Part shown: piece by piece, positions 1-4,401 of the stretch
Numbering within the stretch: the first letter of the stretch is position 1
Layout of the letters: every line of letters begins with the position of its first letter
From: an uncultured Verrucomicrobiales bacterium
Lineage (GTDB): Bacteria; Verrucomicrobiota; Verrucomicrobiia; Verrucomicrobiales; Akkermansiaceae
Assembly (NCBI GenBank): GCA_937885815.1
Contig: CALABM010000128.1
Coordinates: 1-5,876 of the forward strand
Direction of reading: 5' to 3'
Length of the DNA stretch: 5,876 nt
Program-made: the position numbers and the translations under genes
The notes under the pieces: generated by a model
Database searches by the model: none
Told to the model about the DNA's origin: nothing
What the model saw: the letters and a program-made list of their open reading frames with translations, nothing else

Positions 1-2360
1 TTCCAGTTGGCTGTCTCCGGGGCAAGTGCCTCAGAAGCCGGGGTCATGGTCAGAGATGCCGTGGGGCACACGCGGGAGCAGAGCGTACAACCGGTACAGT
101 CAGAGGCGGATACCTGAATGACGTACTTCTTGCCGGCCCAGTCCTTGTGCATCTTGCTGGCGTCAGCCGTCTTAAAGGACTCAGGAGCGCCTTCAAGGTC
201 AGCCGGGGCAATCATCTTGGCTCGGATGGCAGCGTGCGGGCAAACCATGGTGCACTTACCGCACTGGATACAGGCCTTGCTGGTCTCGGTCTTCTCAGGA
301 TTCCAGACGGGGATTTCCAGAGCGAGGTCACGCTTCTCGTACTGAGTGGTGCCGCTGGGGAAGGTGCCGTCATCCGGCATCTCGCTCACGGTGACGGAGT
401 TACCGTTACCGGTGACAATCTTGCCGAGCACGTTGCGCACGAAGTCGGGCGGGTTGCCGGCGAGGGCATCCGGGATATCGTGGCCGGTGATGGTGGTGCC
501 GAGGGGTACCTCGTGAAGGTTAGCAAGGGAGGCATCCACAGCGGCGATATTCTTGGCCACCACTTCTTCACCCTTCTTGCCGTAGGTCTTCTTAATGGCT
601 TCCTTAATGTAGCCGAGAGCCTCCTCAGCGGGAATGACGCCAGCGAGGTTGAAGAAGCAGGTCTGCATGATCATGTTGATGCGGCCGCCCATGCCGGTGG
701 ACTTGGCCACCTTGAAGGCGTCGATGCAGTATACCTTGATGTTCTTGTCCAGAATCTGCTGCTGCATGCGGGCAGGCAGGCTGTCCCACACCTTCTCAGG
801 AGCCACGGCGGTGTTGATGAGGAAGGTGGCGTTCTGGGCGGCATTCTTCAGGAAGTCAAACAGATTCAGCAGGCTCGGCTGGTGCAGAGCGATGAAGTTT
901 GCATTCGTGATGAGGTAGGTGCTGTGAATTGGTGTGGTGCCGAAGCGCAGGTGGGACACGGTGGAGGAGCCGGACTTCTTGGAGTCGTACTCGAAGTAAC
1001 CCTGTACATACAGGTCCGTGTGCTTGCCGATAATCTTAATAGCGTCCTTGTTAGCACCCACAGTACCATCGGAACCGAGACCGTAGAACATGCAGCGGGT
1101 CACGGTGTCAGGCTCGGTGGAGAAGGACGGGTCGTAAGCAATGCTCTTGCCGGTTACGTCGTCCTCAATACCGACGGAGAAGCCGGTCATGGGCTCGGGC
1201 TTGGCGAGCTCGTCGAACACGCCCTTCACCATGGCGGGGGTGAACTCCTTGGAGCCCAGACCATAGCGGCCACCCACAACCTTGGGCATGGCGTAAGGAA
1301 GGGTGCCTGCTACCTGAGCGTCAGCCAGAGTCTGCACCACGTCCTGCAGGAGGGGCTCACCCAAGCTGCCGGGTTCCTTCGTGCGGTCCAGAACGGCAAT
1401 CTTCTGCACGGTCTTGGGCAGAGCGGCAATCACGTCTGCAGCCGGGAAGGGGCGGTACATGCGAATCTTCAGCACGCCTACGTCCTCACCCATGGCGGTC
1501 ACGGCCTCAAGAGCAGCCTCAGCGCCGGAGCCCATCATGATGATAACGCGGGTGGCGTTCGGGCAGCCGATGTATTCCACCACATCGTAGTAGCGGCCGG
1601 TGAGGTCGCCGAACTTCTTCATGGCGCCCTTCACGATGGCGGGTACGGCGTCATAGTACTTGTTCACCGTTTCACGGCCCTGGAAGTATACGTCCGGGTT
1701 CTGAGCGGTACCGCGGATGACGGGAGCGTCCGGAGTAAGACCACGGGCGTGGAAGGCGTCCACCCACTTCTGGTCAATCATGGCGCGCAGCGTGTCGTCC
1801 GTGATGTCAGCAATCTTGCCCACCTCGTGGGAGGTGCGGAAGCCGTCAAAGAAGTTGATGAAGGGCACGCGGCTCTCCAGTGTGGCAGCGTGAGCGATGG
1901 CGGCCATATCCGGAGCTTCCTGAGTGCTGGCGCCGCAGAGCATAGCGAAGCCGGTGGAGCGGCAGCTCATCACGTCGCTGTGGTCACCGAAAATGGAAAG
2001 ACCCTGAGCGGCCAGTGCACGGGCAGCGATGTGGAACACGCAGGGAGTGAGCTCACCGGCGATTTTGAACATGTTCGGAATCATCAGGAGCAGACCCTGA
2101 GAAGCCGTGAAGGTGGTGGCGAGGGAGCCTGTCTGCAGGGCACCGTGTACGGCACCGGCAGCACCGGCCTCACTTTCCATCTCTACGATGCTGGGGACCG
2201 TTCCCCAGAGGTTCTTGCGGTCTACGGCCGTCCACGTCTCTGCCGATTCACCCATCGGAGAGGACGGGGTGATGGGGTAGATGGCGGCTACTTCTGAACA
2301 ACGGTACGCTACGGAGGCGACGGCCTCATTAGCGTCAATGGTGCTGTATGTAGTGCTCAT
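1..2360 (-). CDS. nifJ: Pyruvate:ferredoxin (flavodoxin) oxidoreductase, N-terminal 786 residues; 3' end outside window
   Basis: This cytoplasmic enzyme oxidatively decarboxylates pyruvate with CoA to acetyl-CoA and CO2 and reduces ferredoxin or flavodoxin. Read on the minus strand from ATG at 2360, the frame stays open to the left edge. The N-terminal domain has YPITPSSP at residues 28-35, Glu64 in ESEAGAAGAVHG, and Arg114 in HIAARA. Thr31, Glu64 and Arg114 match the catalytic numbering known for the Desulfovibrio africanus enzyme, which fixes the start. Further on come FGDHSDVMSCRSTGF, the ESRVPFINFFDGFRTSHE segment, MGSGAEAALEAV of domain II, and GLGSDGTVGANKDAIKII plus GYFEYDSKKSGSSTVSHLRFG of the gamma domain. 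The EKR motif (FPSGTTQYEKR) is at 675-677. Two ferredoxin motifs follow: Cys697/700/703/707 and Cys755/758/761/765. Full-length family members have roughly 1170-1200 residues, so the C-terminal thiamine-diphosphate domain and its proximal cluster are missing here only because the window ends. No Shine-Dalgarno is seen. It is divergent from fhs. The family call is very secure; pyruvate as substrate is inferred from the family. Confidence 0.97.
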   Translation of the reverse strand, partial: MSTTYSTIDANEAVASVAYRCSEVAAIYPITPSSPMGESAETWTAVDRKNLWGTVPSIVEMESEAGAAGAVHGALQTGSLATTFTASQGLLLMIPNMFKIAGELTPCVFHIAARALAAQGLSIFGDHSDVMSCRSTGFAMLCGASTQEAPDMAAIAHAATLESRVPFINFFDGFRTSHEVGKIADITDDTLRAMIDQKWVDAFHARGLTPDAPVIRGTAQNPDVYFQGRETVNKYYDAVPAIVKGAMKKFGDLTGRYYDVVEYIGCPNATRVIIMMGSGAEAALEAVTAMGEDVGVLKIRMYRPFPAADVIAALPKTVQKIAVLDRTKEPGSLGEPLLQDVVQTLADAQVAGTLPYAMPKVVGGRYGLGSKEFTPAMVKGVFDELAKPEPMTGFSVGIEDDVTGKSIAYDPSFSTEPDTVTRCMFYGLGSDGTVGANKDAIKIIGKHTDLYVQGYFEYDSKKSGSSTVSHLRFGTTPIHSTYLITNANFIALHQPSLLNLFDFLKNAAQNATFLINTAVAPEKVWDSLPARMQQQILDKNIKVYCIDAFKVAKSTGMGGRINMIMQTCFFNLAGVIPAEEALGYIKEAIKKTYGKKGEEVVAKNIAAVDASLANLHEVPLGTTITGHDIPDALAGNPPDFVRNVLGKIVTGNGNSVTVSEMPDDGTFPSGTTQYEKRDLALEIPVWNPEKTETSKACIQCGKCTMVCPHAAIRAKMIAPADLEGAPESFKTADASKMHKDWAGKKYVIQVSASDCTGCTLCSRVCPTASLTMTPASEALAPETANW

Positions 2361-2385
2361 AATGGTTATTTTATATGTGAAAATT

Positions 2386-2398
2386 GTGTGTTGCACAC
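2386..2398 (-). repeat. GTGTG-3-CACAC hairpin in the nifJ leader
   Basis: A perfect 5-bp inverted repeat with a 3-nt spacer lies 26 nt upstream of the nifJ start codon. The leader between it and the ATG is AT-rich and has no GGAGG-like ribosome binding site. It may be a weak RNA hairpin or half of a protein site; function unknown. Confidence 0.3.
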
Positions 2399-2409
2399 TC
2401 GTGGCCCCG

Positions 2410-2437
2410 TCTGCGCAGAACGCAGCGAGTTCTCACT
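2410..2437 (-). repeat. Short inverted repeats at the predicted nifJ transcription start and leader
   Basis: Two small symmetric elements lie side by side. AGCGAG-TT-CTCACT (2424-2437) is an imperfect dyad with one mismatched pair and overlaps the predicted transcription start. TCTGCGCAGA (2410-2419) is a perfect 10-bp palindrome. In the RNA, CTGCG (2425-2421) could also pair with CGCAG (2415-2411) around a 5-nt loop. They could be an operator or leader hairpins. No known regulator site was recognised. Confidence 0.35.
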
Positions 2438-2443
2438 ACAGCT

Positions 2444-2472
2444 ATCATACACCCATCCGCCCCCCGAATCAA
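2444..2472 (-). promoter_or_regulatory. Predicted sigma70-type promoter of nifJ
   Basis: On the minus strand, TTGATT (plus coordinates 2467-2472) and TATGAT (2444-2449) are separated by exactly 17 bp. The -35 box matches the consensus at four of six positions and the -10 at five of six. Transcription would start near 2437 and give a leader of about 77 nt before the ATG at 2360. Prediction from sequence only. Confidence 0.55.
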
Positions 2473-2491
2473 CCCAAAAAGGCAGCATCAG

Positions 2492-2508
2492 CCGCATTTT
2501 TTTTGCGG
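2492..2508. repeat. T8 tract enclosed by CCGCA/TGCGG inverted repeat
   Basis: CCGCA (2492-2496) and TGCGG (2504-2508) are exact reverse complements around seven T residues; the full T run is eight long (2497-2504). It sits about 20 bp upstream of the predicted nifJ -35 box and is non-coding. A regulator site or bent DNA is possible. A T run in the loop rather than after the stem does not make a standard terminator. Confidence 0.4.
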
Positions 2509-2603
2509 AATGACGCCAAATTTTCGTGAAGAACTGCGTGTTTCTACCTGCTGATATTCGCCTGCCAATGATGTTATTTCGTGTTTTTGAGTGTGAGAAG
2601 AGG

Positions 2604-2624
2604 TGTTATAAGTGCCGAATAACA
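2604..2624. repeat. TGTTAT-N9-ATAACA perfect dyad upstream of fhs
   Basis: The 6-bp arms (2604-2609 and 2619-2624) are exact reverse complements with a 9-bp spacer, a total of 21 bp and two helical turns between outer edges, as expected for a dimeric regulator. It lies 32 bp upstream of the fhs -35 box. The left arm overlaps a second possible extended -10, TGT-TATAAG (2604-2612), that lacks a good -35. No specific regulator is recognised. Confidence 0.4.
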
Positions 2625-2656
2625 GTATTTTTTCATCATAAATGAATTGTTTACGT

Positions 2657-2685
2657 TTGCCAAAGCGGGAAAAGTGTGCTAGAAT
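2657..2685 (+). promoter_or_regulatory. Predicted strong extended -10 promoter of fhs, start site on the ATG
   Basis: TTGCCA (2657-2662) and TAGAAT (2680-2685) each match the sigma70 consensus at five of six positions, with an ideal 17-bp spacer. TG at 2677-2678 adds an extended -10. Counting +1 as seven bases after the last -10 base gives 2692, the A of the fhs ATG, and it is the only purine among 2690-2693 other than the G of the ATG region downstream. The transcript is therefore predicted to be leaderless. Confidence 0.65.
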
Positions 2686-2691
2686 GCGGCC

Positions 2692-4332
2692 ATGGCGAAT
2701 ACTGAAAGCTTTACTGCAAAGATGGCAGCCACCCTCGGGCTGGATGAGCAGATGATAGTGCCTTACGGCCGCGATAAGGCCAAGGTGAGTCTGCAGGTGC
2801 TCCGTGAGCGTCCTCGCAAGGGCAAGCTTGTGCTGGTGAGTGCGCTGACGCCCACTCCTGCCGGTGAGGGTAAGACGACGGTGTCCATCGGACTTGCTCA
2901 GGGCCTGAAGGCGAACGGCAAGAGCGTGTGCCTTGCACTGCGTGAGCCGAGCATGGGGCCGGTGTTCGGCCGTAAGGGCGGCGCAACGGGTGGCGGTGCT
3001 TCCAGCATTACTCCCGGTGAGAGTATCAACCTGTGCTTCAATGGTGACTTCCCCGCTATCACCTCCGCCAACAATCTGCTGGCAGCTGTGATTGACAATG
3101 CCCTTTTCTATAAGACAACTCGTCTGGATCAGAACAAGGTGCTGTGGAAGCGCGTGATTGACATGAATGACCGCTCCCTGCGCAACATCGTGGTGGGCCT
3201 TAACAAGAATGGCGTGCCGCGTGAGGAGGGTTTCAACATTACTCCTGCTTCCGAAATCATGGCCTGCTTCTGCTTGGCTGAGGATTTGGAGGACCTTCGC
3301 CGCCGTATTGATAACATCGTGGTAGGTTTCACCGCTGAGGATGAAGCTGTGTATGCCCGTGAGTTCGGTGTGACGGATTCCCTGCTGGCCATTCTGCGTG
3401 AGGCTATTAATCCGAACCTTGTGCAGTCTCTGGAGGGCGTGCCCGCCTTCGTGCATGGTGGTCCCTTCGCTAACATTGCTCACGGCTGTAACTCCGTTAT
3501 CGCCACGAAGATGGCTCTGGCCTGCGCTGATTACGCGGTGACCGAGGCCGGCTTCGCCTTTGATTTGGGCGCTGAGAAGTTCTTGGACATTAAGTGCCGC
3601 CAGAGCGGTCTGTCCCCGGATGCTATCGTCATCGTAGCGACCATTCGTGCTCTGAAGATGCATGGTGGCGTGGCTAAGACGGAGCTGGATCCGCCGAACG
3701 CTGATGCTGTGCGTCGTGGTCTGGCTAACCTGCAGGCTCACATTGAGAGTGCTAAGCTGTACAACCGCCCTGTGACGGTGGCTATCAACCTCTTCGAGGC
3801 TTTCGACACGGAAGAGGAAATCGCTGCTGTGAAGGAGCTTTGCGCCCAGATGGGTGTGGGCTGCGCTGTGGCAAATGTATTCGGCAAGGGTGGTGAAGGT
3901 GCCCGTGAGCTGGCCACCATCGTGGCTGAGAGCATGGAAGGTCCCGCTCCTGAGCCCTTTAAGTGCCTGTATGAGCTGGATATCCCTGTGGAGGAGCGTA
4001 TGGCTACCATCGCCCGCAAGGTTTACGGCGCTGATGGTGTGGTGCTGACGAAGGCCGCCCAGAAGAAGCTGGCTCTCATGGCTGCCAATGGCCTGACTGA
4101 CCTGCCTATCTGCATGGCTAAGACTCAGAACTCCCTTTCTGACAACGCCACGCTGCCGGGGCGCCCCACCGGGTTCACCATCACGGTGCGTGACTTCGAA
4201 ATCGCTAATGGTGCCGGTTTCCTTGTGGCTCTTTGCGGTGATATCATGCGTATGCCCGCTCTGCCCAAGGTGCCTTCCGCCTGCGCTATTAAGGTGGACG
4301 CCGATGGTAACATCAGCGGCATGAAGGGCTAA
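2692..4332 (+). CDS. fhs: Formate--tetrahydrofolate ligase (10-formyl-THF synthetase)
   Basis: This cytoplasmic ATP-dependent enzyme joins formate to tetrahydrofolate to make 10-formyl-THF, feeding purine synthesis and the methyl branch of C1 metabolism. The 546-residue protein is complete; bacterial relatives have about 550-560. It has the P-loop TPAGEGKTT (residues 55-63, Lys61), LREPSMGPVFGRKGGATGGG (83-102), then further family blocks: VIDMNDRSLRNIVVGL, PAFVHGGPFANIAHGCNSVIAT, DLGAEKFLDIKCR, ATIRALKMHGG, VFGKGGEGA, KTQNSLSDN, and the C-terminal GFTITVRDFEIANGAGFLVALCGDIMRMPALPK. The ATG at 2692 is chosen because an in-frame TAG at 2680-2682 prevents any longer protein; Met11 (2722) is the only other near start. 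No Shine-Dalgarno is present. The segment after the glycine-rich loop (ASSITPGESINLCFNGDFP) departs from the usual VPMEDINLHFTGD form. It stands alone, divergent from nifJ, with its own promoter and terminator. Confidence 0.98.
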   Translation: MANTESFTAKMAATLGLDEQMIVPYGRDKAKVSLQVLRERPRKGKLVLVSALTPTPAGEGKTTVSIGLAQGLKANGKSVCLALREPSMGPVFGRKGGATGGGASSITPGESINLCFNGDFPAITSANNLLAAVIDNALFYKTTRLDQNKVLWKRVIDMNDRSLRNIVVGLNKNGVPREEGFNITPASEIMACFCLAEDLEDLRRRIDNIVVGFTAEDEAVYAREFGVTDSLLAILREAINPNLVQSLEGVPAFVHGGPFANIAHGCNSVIATKMALACADYAVTEAGFAFDLGAEKFLDIKCRQSGLSPDAIVIVATIRALKMHGGVAKTELDPPNADAVRRGLANLQAHIESAKLYNRPVTVAINLFEAFDTEEEIAAVKELCAQMGVGCAVANVFGKGGEGARELATIVAESMEGPAPEPFKCLYELDIPVEERMATIARKVYGADGVVLTKAAQKKLALMAANGLTDLPICMAKTQNSLSDNATLPGRPTGFTITVRDFEIANGAGFLVALCGDIMRMPALPKVPSACAIKVDADGNISGMKG

Positions 4333-4339
4333 TCACACT

Positions 4340-4354
4340 CTTTATAGTATAAAG
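4340..4354. repeat. CTTTATA-G-TATAAAG palindrome before the terminator
   Basis: A perfect 7-bp inverted repeat around a single G begins 8 nt after the fhs stop codon and directly abuts the terminator stem. On the minus strand it gives the transcript from actB a U-rich stretch just past the hairpin, which may help the hairpin act in both directions. Confidence 0.4.
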
Positions 4355-4396
4355 AAAGCGCCGCAGCTGGGTTGGCTGCGGCGCTTTCCGTTTTTT
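4355..4396 (+). terminator. Rho-independent terminator of fhs, probably bidirectional
   Basis: A perfect 13-bp GC-rich stem (4355-4367 with 4375-4387) closes a 7-nt loop and is followed, after three bases, by six T residues (4391-4396). It starts 22 nt after the fhs stop and ends 14 nt before the stop of the convergent minus-strand gene. Read from the minus strand, the stem is followed by a TTTCTTTATA-type U-rich run, so it could also end the actB transcript. Confidence 0.92.
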
Positions 4397-4401
4397 GGTA
4401 T

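Larger units (their letters stand above)
2361..2691. other. Intergenic region between divergent nifJ and fhs
   Basis: These 331 bases contain no credible gene. They hold a promoter for each flanking gene, an approximately 77-nt predicted nifJ leader with short inverted repeats, a T8 tract enclosed by a 5-bp inverted repeat, and a TGTTAT-N9-ATAACA dyad. The region is visibly more AT-rich towards fhs than the flanking coding sequence. Shared regulation of the two genes is possible from the divergent layout but is not shown by any recognised operator. Confidence 0.85.

Noticed and set aside
147..2297. A 716-codon plus-strand open frame
   Set aside because: It is the exact complementary register of nifJ, whose minus-strand translation shows PFOR catalytic residues and cluster motifs throughout. 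The antisense protein is low-complexity (Gly/His/Val/Ala-rich) with no recognisable domain.
2376..2398. Rex- or CRP-like operator (TGTGA/TTGTG half sites) upstream of nifJ
   Set aside because: Half sites are present, but the spacing and second arms do not fit TTGTGAA-N4-TTCACAA or TGTGA-N6-TCACA, so a named regulator cannot be supported.
2488..3741. A 417-codon minus-strand open frame
   Set aside because: Complementary-register shadow of fhs, running into the intergenic region; no family features, whereas fhs is conserved over its whole length.
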